Origin: Nonomuraea spiralis
Lineage (GTDB): Bacteria > Actinomycetota > Actinomycetes > Streptosporangiales > Streptosporangiaceae
DNA length: 64,000 nucleotides
Direction: 5' to 3'
Assembly (NCBI RefSeq): GCF_014648435.1
Contig: NZ_BMRC01000017.1
Location: 1 to 64,000, forward strand
The notes under the pieces were generated by a model. The model was not told the origin of the DNA. It did no database searches and saw only the letters and a program-made list of their open reading frames with translations. Both the position numbers and the translations under genes were made by a program. This document shows, piece by piece, positions 1-8,195 of this stretch; position 1 is the stretch's first letter, and the number at the start of each line of letters is the position of its first letter.

Positions 1-9
1 CCACGCAAA

Positions 10-39
10 ACGCTCGGCTGGGAAACCCCAGCCGAGCGT
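10..39. terminator. Stem-loop at left edge, probable terminator of the preceding gene
   Basis: A perfect 13-bp inverted repeat (arms 10-22 and 27-39) encloses a 4-nt loop. No T-run follows. It lies just upstream of the perM-purN-purH block, where sucD usually ends in actinobacteria, so it probably ends that off-window operon (inference). Confidence 0.7.
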
Positions 40-101
40 CTCACCAAGCTCCTGGCACTCGCCAGTTGATCAATCAGTGTTGCGACGACCCCTTGACTTC
101 A

Positions 102-120
102 CCCCGCCATGCGGGGCTTT
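102..120 (+). terminator. Short GC hairpin followed by CTTTT
   Basis: CCCCGC, loop CAT, GCGGGG, then CTTTTCC: the classic form of a rho-independent terminator on the + strand. With the hairpin at 10-39 it gives a double stop before the perM gene. Confidence 0.6.
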
Positions 121-266
121 TCCATGTCCCAGACCCCGCCGGGCGGCGCGTAAAGGACGGGGAAAGCGGCCGAGGCACGCTCGCGAGGGTCATCACGGCG
201 ACAAAGTGGACCCACTGCGGCGCGTCAACCAAGCGATGGTTGGGAAAGATTGAGAAAATCGCATCT

Positions 267-1901
267 GTGACGGCCATTCTCGACCAGTTGCGCACCGCCC
301 CCAAGTCGGTGCTCGGCAAGCTCCCCGGCGTCTCGACCGACGACGACGAGACGAGGCGGCCGCTACCCGTGTCGGGCATGCTGGCCGCCGCCTGCACGCT
401 CGGCGTCGGTCTGGCCGTGCTCACCACCCTCACCCTCGTGGGCTGGATCGCCGCGCCGCGCGGCACGCTCGGCGCGGGCCTGCCGGGCGTGTTCCGCGCG
501 GCGGCGCAGCTCTGGCTGGCCGCGCACCACGCGGGGTTCGCCATGCCCGGCGGCCGGGTCGGGCTGCTGCCGCTCGGGCTGATGATCCTGCCCGCGTTCC
601 TGCTCTACCGCGCCGGCCGGTGGATGGCCCGCGACGCCGACCTGCGGCTGCGGCTGCCCGCCCGGCTGCCCAAGAACAGCCCGCGCGAGCAGGCCAACGC
701 CCGCCGCCGCGCGCAGCTCGTCCTGGTCGGCCAGGCCGGTGTTTCACTGGCGGCCCCCTACGCGCTGCTGGCCGGGCTGATCGCGCTGGTGGCCGGCAAC
801 GACCTCACCCAGCCGTTCATCGGCGAGGCGCTGCTCAGCCACTTCACGCTGGCCTTCCTGGCCGGCTCGCTGGCCACCGCGCGCATGATCGGCCCGTGGC
901 GGATCATGCTCAAGCTGCTGCCCGAACGCCTGCGGGCCGTCACGGTCGGCACGGCCGTCGCCACGACGGGGCTGCTGGCGGCCGGGCTGGTGCTGGTGCT
1001 GGTCGCGGTCGTACTGAACTTCGGGGAGGTCAGGGAGCTGTCGAACGTGCTCGCGCCGGGGTTCGTCGGCGGCGTGCTGCTGTTGCTGCTCCAGCTCCTC
1101 TACCTGCTGAACGCCGTGATCTGGGCCTCCTCCTACATCGCCGGTCCCGGCTTCGCCATCGGCACGGACACGCTGGTCGCCCCGACCGGCGTCGAGCTCG
1201 GCACGGTGCCGAGCCTGCCGATGCTGGGCGCGCTGCCCGACAGCGGTCCCGTGCCCGCGTGGATGATGGCCGTGATCGCGTTGCCGTTCGCGGCGGGCGC
1301 GGTGGCGGGCGTCTTCGTGGCCCGGATCTCACCCTCTCCGTCGTACGAGGCCGCGCCCCTGTGGGGTTTCCTGACCGGTGTCTCCACCGGCCTGGTCGCG
1401 GGCCTGCTGGCCGCGCTGTCCGGCGGCCCGATCGGCGGCGGCCGGCTGTCGGCGATCGGCCCGTCCCCGTGGGAGGTGGCCCTGTCGGTGGCCCTGGAGG
1501 TGGGCGTGGCCGCCGGCATCTCGGCGGGCGTGGCCAACCTGCTGCTGCTCAACAAGAAGGCCCGCGCGCCGCTCGACAAGGCCGCCGTACCGGTGCGCAA
1601 GGCGGGCGCGGCCATCGCCAAGGCGGCCAGCAAGGTGGGTCTGGCGGAGTCGGACCCGCGCCCGCTGCCCGGCCACTGGATGGACGCCACCGAGGCCGAC
1701 ACCCAGGAGATCCCGGTCATCAGGGACGACTGGCAGGACGAGCACGCGTCGGCCGAGGCCGAGACGCTGGCCCAGGCCCGCCCGCGCCCCGCCGAACCCC
1801 CCGCCCCGGTACGCCCGCCGCGCAAGGACATCGTGGACGAGTCCGACGACCGCGGCGGCCACGTCATCTACGTCGACCCGTACGCCTGGGACCGCGACTA
1901 G
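267..1901 (+). CDS. perM: PerM-like integral membrane protein (DUF6350 family)
   Basis: A 544-residue polytopic membrane protein with a run of hydrophobic segments from about residue 35 to 440 and a charged, proline-rich cytoplasmic tail. The open frame runs further upstream, but codon use and hydrophobicity become gene-like only near the GTG at 267, so that start is chosen; its ribosome site is weak. The order membrane protein-purN-purH is the same as around mycobacterial perM (Rv0955), which supports the DUF6350/PerM assignment. PerM is reported to help keep the divisome protein FtsB stable during division; that role is transferred from the family. Its stop codon abuts the stop of the convergent gene on the minus strand (TAG then CTA). 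Confidence 0.75.
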   Translation: MTAILDQLRTAPKSVLGKLPGVSTDDDETRRPLPVSGMLAAACTLGVGLAVLTTLTLVGWIAAPRGTLGAGLPGVFRAAAQLWLAAHHAGFAMPGGRVGLLPLGLMILPAFLLYRAGRWMARDADLRLRLPARLPKNSPREQANARRRAQLVLVGQAGVSLAAPYALLAGLIALVAGNDLTQPFIGEALLSHFTLAFLAGSLATARMIGPWRIMLKLLPERLRAVTVGTAVATTGLLAAGLVLVLVAVVLNFGEVRELSNVLAPGFVGGVLLLLLQLLYLLNAVIWASSYIAGPGFAIGTDTLVAPTGVELGTVPSLPMLGALPDSGPVPAWMMAVIALPFAAGAVAGVFVARISPSPSYEAAPLWGFLTGVSTGLVAGLLAALSGGPIGGGRLSAIGPSPWEVALSVALEVGVAAGISAGVANLLLLNKKARAPLDKAAVPVRKAGAAIAKAASKVGLAESDPRPLPGHWMDATEADTQEIPVIRDDWQDEHASAEAETLAQARPRPAEPPAPVRPPRKDIVDESDDRGGHVIYVDPYAWDRD

Positions 1902-2321
1902 CTAGGGCTGCATCGTCCCGAGCAGCCGGAGCACGTCGGGCGGCAGTTTGCGCTGGGCGGCGTCCCTGAACTGGGTGAAGCACTCGCCCTGGGCCGAGAC
2001 CGTGCCGGCGCCCTTCATGCACTCCTGGTAGGCGGAGTACTCGTCCATGAGGTAGAGCTGCATCCCCGTGGCCATCGCCGACAGGGCGAGCGCGATCGAG
2101 GAGATGGTGATGCCGCCGATCGCAGTGCCCGTGGGCCGGTGGGCGCTCTTGAGCCGCGGCAGCGCGCGGATGCCCGCCATGAGCGCGAACAGGGCCATGA
2201 CCAGGCCGGCGAGCGGCAACATGAACGTCATGGCCAGCGCGGCGATGGACAACCAGATCGCACGGCGACCCGCTGAATCGGCGGGCTGCTGGCCCGCCGG
2301 TGCCTGCACCGGTGTCGACAC
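1902..2321 (-). CDS. Small two-span membrane protein, function unknown (DUF4190-like)
   Basis: 139 residues from a GTG preceded by a good GAGGAGG site. There is a short Pro/Gln-rich N-terminus, one hydrophobic segment at about 20-45, a second at about 65-88, then a polar C-terminal part with two cysteines (…YQECMKG…QGECFTQF…) that could form a disulfide outside the cell. The layout resembles DUF4190-type proteins, but I cannot name a function. It is convergent with perM with no gap and divergent from purN across about 75 bp, which must hold both promoters. Confidence 0.75.
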   Translation of the reverse strand: MSTPVQAPAGQQPADSAGRRAIWLSIAALAMTFMLPLAGLVMALFALMAGIRALPRLKSAHRPTGTAIGGITISSIALALSAMATGMQLYLMDEYSAYQECMKGAGTVSAQGECFTQFRDAAQRKLPPDVLRLLGTMQP

Positions 2322-2397
2322 CTGACCTCCTCTGCGTCGCCGGGCGAGGAACAGATACCCTGTCAGCCCCACCCTGTTTCCATTCTTTGGAGTGTGC

Positions 2398-3027
2398 GTG
2401 TCAAAGGCTGGGCGGCTCGTCGTCCTCGTCTCCGGCTCTGGGACCAACCTACAGGCCCTTCTGGACGCTTCCGCCGACCCGTCGTACGGTGCGCGCGTGG
2501 TGGCGGTGGGCGCGGACCGGGACGGCATAGAAGGTCTGGCCAGGGCCGCCAAGGTAGATGTCCCGACATTTGTCGAAAAAGTGGGTGATCATGCGACTCG
2601 GGCGGACTGGGATGCCGCCCTCGCCGCCAAGATCGCATCGTACGAGCCCGACCTGGTCGTGTCGGCGGGCTTCATGAAAATTTTGGGTGCGCCCACGCTC
2701 GACGCGTTCCCCGTGCTCAACACCCATCCGGCGCTGCTGCCGTCCTTCCCCGGCGCCCACGGCGTGCGCGACGCGCTGGCGCACGGGGTGAAGGTGACCG
2801 GCTGCACCGTGATGCTGGCCGACGCGGGGATCGACACGGGGCCGATCGTCGCCCAGGAGGCGGTGCCCGTGCTGCCCGAGGACGACGAGGCGGTCCTGCA
2901 CGAGCGCATCAAGACCGTCGAGCGCCGCCTGCTCGTCGACATCGTCGGCCGGATGGCCCGCGAGGGCTGGACGGTCAGCGGACGTACCGTCCGCATCGGC
3001 AACCAATCAGGAGGGGAAAGCACGTGA
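2398..3027 (+). CDS. purN: Phosphoribosylglycinamide formyltransferase
   Basis: A 209-residue GAR transformylase, the third step of de novo purine synthesis: it moves a formyl group from 10-formyl-THF to glycinamide ribonucleotide. Visible motifs are the phosphate-binding LVSGSGTNLQ loop near the N-terminus, the catalytic NTHPALLPSFPG segment (Asn and His) and the Asp in DAGIDTGPIV. GTG 2398 is preferred over the in-frame GTG 2392 because a GGAG lies five bases before it. The last codons overlap purH by four bases (GTGA), so the two are translationally coupled. A later folD (6112) makes the one-carbon donor for both enzymes. Confidence 0.93.
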   Translation: MSKAGRLVVLVSGSGTNLQALLDASADPSYGARVVAVGADRDGIEGLARAAKVDVPTFVEKVGDHATRADWDAALAAKIASYEPDLVVSAGFMKILGAPTLDAFPVLNTHPALLPSFPGAHGVRDALAHGVKVTGCTVMLADAGIDTGPIVAQEAVPVLPEDDEAVLHERIKTVERRLLVDIVGRMAREGWTVSGRTVRIGNQSGGEST

Positions 3028-4565
3028 CTCGCATCGCCATCCGGCGCGCGCTGATCGCTGTCTACGACAAGTCCGGGCTCGAAGAGCTGGCCAGGGCTCT
3101 CGACGGCGCCGGCGTGGAGATCGTGTCGACAGGCGGCACGGCCGCCGCGATCGCGTCCCACGGGATCCCGGTGACCAAGGTGGAGCAGCTCACCGGGTTC
3201 CCCGAGTGCCTCGACGGCCGGGTCAAGACGCTGCACCCGCGCGTGCACGCCGGGCTGCTGGCCGACCTCACCAAGCCCCACCACGTGGCGCAGCTCGACG
3301 AGCTGGAGATCGACCCGTTCCAGCTCGTGGTGGTCAACCTCTACCCGTTCCAGCAGACGGTGGCCTCCGGGGCCTCCGACGAGGAGTGCGTCGAGCAGAT
3401 CGACATCGGCGGGCCCGCGATGATCAGGGGCGCGGCCAAGAACCACGCCACCTGCGCGGTCGTGGTCGACCCCGCCGCCTACGGCGACGTGCTCACCGCG
3501 CTGGACGAGGGCGGTTTCACGCTGCACGAGCGCCGCCGCCTGGCCGGCACCGCGTACGCGCACACCGCCGCGTACGACGTGGCCGTGGCGAGCTGGTTCG
3601 CCGGCCCGTACGCGGGCGGGGAGGAGTTCCCCGAGTTCACCGGCGCCACGTACGAGCGCAAGGCGACCCTGCGCTACGGCGAGAACCCGCACCAGCGCGC
3701 CGCCCTCTACACCGGTGGCTCGGGCGGCCTGGCCAACGCCGAGCAGCTCCACGGCAAGGAGATGTCCTACAACAACTACCTCGACTCCGACGCCGCCTGG
3801 CGGGCGGCCTGGGACTTCGCCGAGCCCTGCGTGGCCGTCATCAAGCACCAGAACCCGTGCGGCATCGCCGTCGGCGCCGACGTGGCCGAGGCCCACCGCA
3901 AGGCGCACGCCTGCGACCCCGTCTCGGCGTACGGCGGCGTGATCGCGGTCAACGGTGAGGTCACGGTGGAGCTGGCCCGGCAGATCGCCGAGGTGTTCAC
4001 CGAGGTCGTCGTCGCCCCCGACTTCAGTGCCGAGGCGCTTGAGGTGCTGCGGGCCAAGAAGAGCCTGCGCCTGCTGCGCTGCCCGGAGCGGCCGTCCCAG
4101 CCGCTGGAGTTCCGCAGGATCGACGGCGGCCTGCTGCTGCAGTCGGTCGACAGGATCGACGCCGCCGGGGACGACCCGGCGACGTGGGAGCTCAAGACCG
4201 GCCCGGCCGCCTCGCCCGAGCTGCTGGCCGACCTGGCCTTCGCCTGGCGCGCCTCCCGTTCGGTGAAGTCGAACGCCATCCTGCTGGCCGCCGACGGCGC
4301 CACGGTGGGCGTGGGCATGGGCCAGGTCAACCGGGTCGACTCCTGCCGTCTCGCGGTCAGCAGGGCGGGGGAGCGGGCCGCCGGCTCGGTCGCCGCCTCC
4401 GATGCGTTCTTCCCGTTCCCCGACGGGCCGCAGGTGCTGATCGAGGCCGGGGTCAGGGCGATCGTCGAGCCGGGCGGCTCGATCAGGGACCAGGAAGTGA
4501 TCGACGCCTGCGAGAAGGCCGGCGTCACCCTCTACTTCACCGGCACCCGCCACTTCTTCCACTGA
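3024..4565 (+). CDS. purH: Bifunctional AICAR formyltransferase / IMP cyclohydrolase
   Basis: 513 residues, normal length for the last two steps of purine synthesis (AICAR to FAICAR to IMP). The N-terminal MGS-like IMP cyclohydrolase domain covers about residues 1-145 (YDKSGLEEL, STGGTA, DGRVKTLHPRVHAGLL). The C-terminal transformylase carries the catalytic Lys-His pair in IKHQNPCG (K274, H275). The GTG start overlaps the purN stop and has a strong AGGAGGGG site. A 15-bp stem-loop terminator follows at once. Confidence 0.95.
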   Translation: MTRIAIRRALIAVYDKSGLEELARALDGAGVEIVSTGGTAAAIASHGIPVTKVEQLTGFPECLDGRVKTLHPRVHAGLLADLTKPHHVAQLDELEIDPFQLVVVNLYPFQQTVASGASDEECVEQIDIGGPAMIRGAAKNHATCAVVVDPAAYGDVLTALDEGGFTLHERRRLAGTAYAHTAAYDVAVASWFAGPYAGGEEFPEFTGATYERKATLRYGENPHQRAALYTGGSGGLANAEQLHGKEMSYNNYLDSDAAWRAAWDFAEPCVAVIKHQNPCGIAVGADVAEAHRKAHACDPVSAYGGVIAVNGEVTVELARQIAEVFTEVVVAPDFSAEALEVLRAKKSLRLLRCPERPSQPLEFRRIDGGLLLQSVDRIDAAGDDPATWELKTGPAASPELLADLAFAWRASRSVKSNAILLAADGATVGVGMGQVNRVDSCRLAVSRAGERAAGSVAASDAFFPFPDGPQVLIEAGVRAIVEPGGSIRDQEVIDACEKAGVTLYFTGTRHFFH

Positions 4566-4581
4566 TCAACGATTGATCACC

Positions 4582-4617
4582 ATAAAGGGCGACAAGAGAT
4601 CACTTGTCGCCCTTTAT
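4582..4617. terminator. Strong terminator after purH
   Basis: A perfect 15-bp inverted repeat (4582-4596 and 4603-4617) with a 6-nt loop, flanked by A-rich and T-rich ends. It ends the perM-purN-purH transcription unit. Confidence 0.85.
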
Positions 4618-4694
4618 CCGTTTTGGCGGCGAGCAGTGGCCGGGTCCGGTTACCCTGATTGCCGCCCTGCTGTGCTCATACCCCCGGAGTCCCC

Positions 4695-4871
4695 ATGCTC
4701 GACACGACCCTGCACGCCTTCGTGACCATGAACGGCCTCGCGACCAGCCCCTTCGTCCTCCTGGTCCTCGCCTTCATCGGTGCGTACCTGGGCGGCCGCG
4801 TCGTGGAGGTCATCCCGTTCACACGCAGGATCATCGAGCGCCGCGAGGCCCGCTTCGCCGAGCGCGACTAG
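4695..4871 (+). CDS. Small single-span membrane protein, unknown function
   Basis: 58 residues from ATG with a GGAG site about seven bases upstream. A single hydrophobic helix spans about residues 16-36 (…FVLLVLAFIGAYLGG…), followed by a basic/acidic tail ending FAERD. Third codon positions are almost all G or C, which supports real coding despite the size. It lies between the purH terminator and the convergent ROK kinase gene; the two stop codons share the bases CTAG (4868-4871). No family recognised. Confidence 0.6.
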   Translation: MLDTTLHAFVTMNGLATSPFVLLVLAFIGAYLGGRVVEVIPFTRRIIERREARFAERD

Positions 4872-5944
4872 CCGATCGGGCCCGCCCCCACGACGGGAGG
4901 CGGGCCTTCGCCGGCCATGGCCGGGTCGGGCGGCGGCGGCGCTCCCGGGCCGGACAGGCGCCAGGCGAGCCGGGCGGCCCCGGCCAGCCCGGCGCGTACG
5001 CCCAGCGTGGTCGGCCGCACCCGGACCGCCCTGACGAACGCCAGCCCCGCCACGTCGTCGAGCGCGCGCTCCAGAGGGCCGAACAGCACCTCGCCGGCCG
5101 CCGACACACCGCCGCCGATGACCACGGTGTCGAGCTCGACCGCGGCCGCCGCGGAGGCGATCATGCCGGCCAACGCCCGCGCGCCCCGCTCGAAGGCCGC
5201 CACCGCCACCGGATGCCCGGCCGCCGCGTCGGCCGCCAGCGCCCTGGCGTCGCGCTCGCCGGCGGGGGCCCAGCCGTTCTCCAGCGCCCAGCGGGCCAGG
5301 TTGGGGCCACTGGAGTAACGCTCGACGCAGCCCCGGCCGCCGCACTCGCAGCGCTCGCCGCCGGGATCGACGCTCATGTGGCCCACGTGCCCGGCGTTGC
5401 CCGCCGGGCCCAGGACCGGCGCGCCGCCGATCACCAGGCCGCCGCCGATGCCGGTGGACACGACGACGCCGAGCAGCGAGGTGCTGCCCTGGCCGGCACC
5501 CAGCCAGTGTTCGCCGAGTGCCATGCACTGGGCGTCGCCGGCCAGCACCACGGGCAGGCCGGTCAGCCGTCGCAGCTCCTCCCGCAGGGGGAAACCGCGC
5601 CAGCTCGGCATGTTGACCGGGCTCACGGCGCCGGTGGTGAGGTCGAGGGGGCCCGCGCAGCCGACGCCGACGGCGTGCGGAGGCGGGCCGTCGGCGGTCA
5701 CCTCGGCGACGAGGGCCGCCAGGGCGGACATCACGTCGGCGCGCGGCGTGGGCCGGGTGGCGGAACGCAGGAGGGCGCCGCCCTCGTCGACCAGGGCGGC
5801 GGCGAGCTTGGTGCCCCCGATGTCGACGGCGAGTACGCAGGTCATCCGAGTGCGGGCCGGCAGGACGTGACGCGGGACGGGGACGTCGCGAGGGAACGGG
5901 CGGGCAAGGGGAACCTCCGTCGGCATGGTGTCGGCGACGGTCAC
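4868..5944 (-). CDS. ROK-family sugar kinase / glucokinase-like protein
   Basis: A cytoplasmic ATP-dependent sugar kinase of the ROK family. It shows the ATP-binding DIGGTK motif, a catalytic-type Asp in LAGDAQCMALGEH and the zinc site CECGGRGCVE. The sugar-contacting Glu usually found in the ExGH motif is replaced by His (GNAGHVGH), so substrate preference is uncertain. Two starts are possible. GTG 5944 has a GGAAAGG site and a GC-rich third-position extension, giving 358 residues; ATG 5845 begins right at the conserved domain (325 residues). The C-terminus carries an extra Pro-rich tail. A LacI-type palindrome lies 16 bases above the first start, suggesting sugar-responsive repression. Confidence 0.8.
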   Translation of the reverse strand: MTVADTMPTEVPLARPFPRDVPVPRHVLPARTRMTCVLAVDIGGTKLAAALVDEGGALLRSATRPTPRADVMSALAALVAEVTADGPPPHAVGVGCAGPLDLTTGAVSPVNMPSWRGFPLREELRRLTGLPVVLAGDAQCMALGEHWLGAGQGSTSLLGVVVSTGIGGGLVIGGAPVLGPAGNAGHVGHMSVDPGGERCECGGRGCVERYSSGPNLARWALENGWAPAGERDARALAADAAAGHPVAVAAFERGARALAGMIASAAAAVELDTVVIGGGVSAAGEVLFGPLERALDDVAGLAFVRAVRVRPTTLGVRAGLAGAARLAWRLSGPGAPPPPDPAMAGEGPPPVVGAGPIG

Positions 5945-5959
5945 GATATGCCTTTCCGG

Positions 5960-5985
5960 GATCGATGACAACGATGTCATCGATC
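5960..5985. promoter_or_regulatory. LacI-family-type operator upstream of the ROK kinase
   Basis: Perfect 11-bp arms GATCGATGACA / TGTCATCGATC surround ACGA, so the palindrome is centred on CG, as LacI/GalR-family operators are. Its place just upstream of the kinase gene fits catabolite or sugar control. No LacI-type gene occurs in this window, so the regulator is encoded elsewhere. Confidence 0.55.
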
Positions 5986-5988
5986 TCC

Positions 5989-6039
5989 TGTGGACAACCG
6001 GAGCCGCCTGCCTCCCATCTGTGGAAAAACTGTGGACGA
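5989..6039 (+). promoter_or_regulatory. Cluster of three DnaA-box-like sites before folD
   Basis: TGTGGACAA (5989-5997, the reverse complement of the Streptomyces DnaA box TTGTCCACA), TGTGGAAAA (6020-6028) and TGTGGACGA (6031-6039), all in the same direction within 51 bp of non-coding DNA. They may bind DnaA for gene control or titration. This is not an origin: no dnaA, dnaN or AT-rich unwinding region is near. Confidence 0.4.
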
Positions 6040-6111
6040 CTTCACACCCAAGACTGCGGTCGACGGGTGGCCGGTGACCGGGAACGGGGGAGTCGTGGAA
6101 GGATTGGCGGC

Positions 6112-6957
6112 ATGAGCGCAGTGAAACTCGACGGCAAGGCGACCGCCGCCAGGATCAAGGCAGACCTCGCGACCCGGGTGGCCGCGCTCAAGGACCGCGG
6201 CATCACGCCCGGCCTGGGCACCGTCCTGGTCGGCGACGACCCCGGCAGCCAGATCTACGTCGCGGGCAAACACCGCGACTGCGCCGAGGTCGGCATCGCC
6301 TCCATCCGCGTCGACCTCCCGGCCACCGCCACCCAGAAGGACGTCGAGGCGGCCATCGACGAGCTCAACTCCTCCCCGGCCTGCACCGGCTACATCGTCC
6401 AGCTCCCGCTGCCCAAGCACCTCGACACGATGGCGCTGCTGGAGCAGATGGACCCGGCCAAGGACGCCGACGGCCTCCACCCGGTCAACCTCGGCCGCCT
6501 CGTCCACATGGTCGACGCCCCCCTCCCGTGCACGCCCCACGGCATCGTGCTGCTGCTCCAGGAGTACGACGTGCCGATCAAGGGCGCCGACGTGGTCGTG
6601 GTCGGCCGCGGCATCACCGTCGGCCGCTCGCTCGGCCTCCTGCTGACCCGCCGCAGCGAGAACGCCACGGTGACCCTCTGCCACACCGGCACCCAAGACC
6701 TGGCCGCCCACGTACGCCGCGCCGACATCGTCGTGGCCGCGGCGGGCGTGCCCGAGCTGATCACGCGCGACATGGTCAAGCCCGGCGCGGCCGTCCTCGA
6801 CGTGGGCGTCTCCAGGATCAACGGCAAGATCGCCGGTGACGTGGCGCCCGACGTGGAGGAGGTCGCCGGCTTCCTCACCCCCAACCCGGGCGGGGTGGGC
6901 CCGATGACCCGCGCGCTGCTGCTGTCCAACGTGGTGGAGGCCGCCGAGCGTGCCTGA
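6112..6957 (+). CDS. folD: Methylene-THF dehydrogenase / methenyl-THF cyclohydrolase
   Basis: 281 residues, standard length for FolD, which interconverts 5,10-methylene-THF and 10-formyl-THF with NADP and so feeds PurN and PurH. Catalytic Tyr49 and Lys53 are seen in SQIYVAGKHRD; DGLHPVN and PCTPHGIVLLL line the folate pocket; VVVGRGITVGRSLG is the nucleotide-binding loop. ATG 6112 is chosen because similarity starts there (MSAVKLDGKA) and a GGAAGGA site lies nine bases upstream. It is apparently transcribed alone. Confidence 0.95.
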   Translation: MSAVKLDGKATAARIKADLATRVAALKDRGITPGLGTVLVGDDPGSQIYVAGKHRDCAEVGIASIRVDLPATATQKDVEAAIDELNSSPACTGYIVQLPLPKHLDTMALLEQMDPAKDADGLHPVNLGRLVHMVDAPLPCTPHGIVLLLQEYDVPIKGADVVVVGRGITVGRSLGLLLTRRSENATVTLCHTGTQDLAAHVRRADIVVAAAGVPELITRDMVKPGAAVLDVGVSRINGKIAGDVAPDVEEVAGFLTPNPGGVGPMTRALLLSNVVEAAERA

Positions 6958-7031
6958 GGGGTGGGGATGAACCCCTGATGGGGGGAATGGGAAGAAGACC
7001 GAGCCCAACCCCCCTCACGGAAGGCCGATTC

Positions 7032-8180
7032 ATGGACACCCCGCTCATCGCTGTCGAGGGCACCTACGAGGAGATGGGGGCCGAGGTCGGTCACCGTACC
7101 GCCGACCTGGTCGCGCGCAGCGTCGAGACCTACCTGCGGCGCTTCCGCGACAAGTCCGGCCTCTCCCCGGCGGACGTGCGGCGCTGGGGCCTGACCTTCC
7201 TCGACGTGGCCAGGACCTACGACGCCGGCATCGCCGCCATGCTGGAGGGGCTCGCGGCGGGCGCGGGCCAGCCGGTCGAGCACATCGCCGCGCTCAACGC
7301 CCGTACCGAGCTGCTCGACGGCACCGGCTACGACGAGGGTTGCACCTCGGTCGCCGTGCTGCCGAAGTACACCCGCGACGGCCACACCCTGCTCGCCCAG
7401 AACTGGGACTGGCATCCCGAGCAGGGCGCGGTCACGTTCCTGCTGGCCACCCGCGACACCGAGGGGTTCGCGGTGCTCACGCTGGCCGAGGCGGGCATGC
7501 TGGCCAAGTCGGGGCTCAACTCGGCGGGGCTCGGCGTGTGCGCCAACCGCCTGCAGTCCGACCGCGACCGGGCCGGGGCGGGGGTGCCGTACCACTTCCT
7601 GCTGCGCGGGGTGCTTCAGTCCGAACGGATGAGCCGCGCCCACCGCAAGGTGCTCGACGTGCCGCGCGTCTCCTCGGGCAACCTGCTCATCGCCGACGCC
7701 GGAGGCGAGGCGATCGACCTGGAGGTGGCTCCCGACGTCTTCGGCGCGCTGCTGCCGCGCGACGGCCTGCTCACCCACTCCAACCACTTCCAGGCCGAGC
7801 TGCCGCTGGAGGACCGGAAGGCGGCCAGCTCCGGCCTGACCCTGCTGCGCCATGAACGGCTGCGCCACCTGCTGGAGGACACCGCCGCCGACCGCGCCAT
7901 CGGGCTGGAACACGTCGTCGCCGCCCTGCGCGACCACTACTCCTTCCCCGACGGCGTCTGCCGCCACCTCGACCCCGACGCCACGCCGGCCGAGGAGTGC
8001 CACACGGTCTACTCCGTGGTGATGGACCTCGACGCCCGCGAGCTGGCCATCGCCGGCGCGCCGCCGTGCGCCCGACCGTTCGAGCGGTGGGCCCTGGACG
8101 AGGTGTTCAAGCCGGACGCCGCCCCCGAGTTGTGCTTCGACCCCGACACCGACGGGGGCCGCCGCCGCCCGGCCTGGTGA
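7032..8180 (+). CDS. C45-family autoproteolytic acyltransferase/hydrolase
   Basis: 382 residues of the acyl-CoA:6-APA acyltransferase-like (peptidase C45) Ntn-hydrolase family. The family cuts itself at a Gly-Cys bond, and here DEGCTSVAVLP places the candidate nucleophile Cys at position 104, about where Penicillium AAT has its Cys103. NWDWHP shortly after is also typical. Family members hydrolyse or transfer acyl groups on amides; the substrate here is unknown. ATG 7032 has a GGAAGG site. It follows folD by 74 bp and is convergent with the decarboxylase operon. Confidence 0.8.
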   Translation: MDTPLIAVEGTYEEMGAEVGHRTADLVARSVETYLRRFRDKSGLSPADVRRWGLTFLDVARTYDAGIAAMLEGLAAGAGQPVEHIAALNARTELLDGTGYDEGCTSVAVLPKYTRDGHTLLAQNWDWHPEQGAVTFLLATRDTEGFAVLTLAEAGMLAKSGLNSAGLGVCANRLQSDRDRAGAGVPYHFLLRGVLQSERMSRAHRKVLDVPRVSSGNLLIADAGGEAIDLEVAPDVFGALLPRDGLLTHSNHFQAELPLEDRKAASSGLTLLRHERLRHLLEDTAADRAIGLEHVVAALRDHYSFPDGVCRHLDPDATPAEECHTVYSVVMDLDARELAIAGAPPCARPFERWALDEVFKPDAAPELCFDPDTDGGRRRPAW

Positions 8181-8195
8181 GCCGGGCCCCCGGTC

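Noticed and set aside
2589..4562. Long minus-strand open frame across purN-purH
   Set aside because: Antisense to well-conserved enzymes, composition unlike a protein.
5989..6039. Replication origin
   Set aside because: DnaA-like boxes only; no dnaA, dnaN, gyrB or AT-rich unwinding element nearby.
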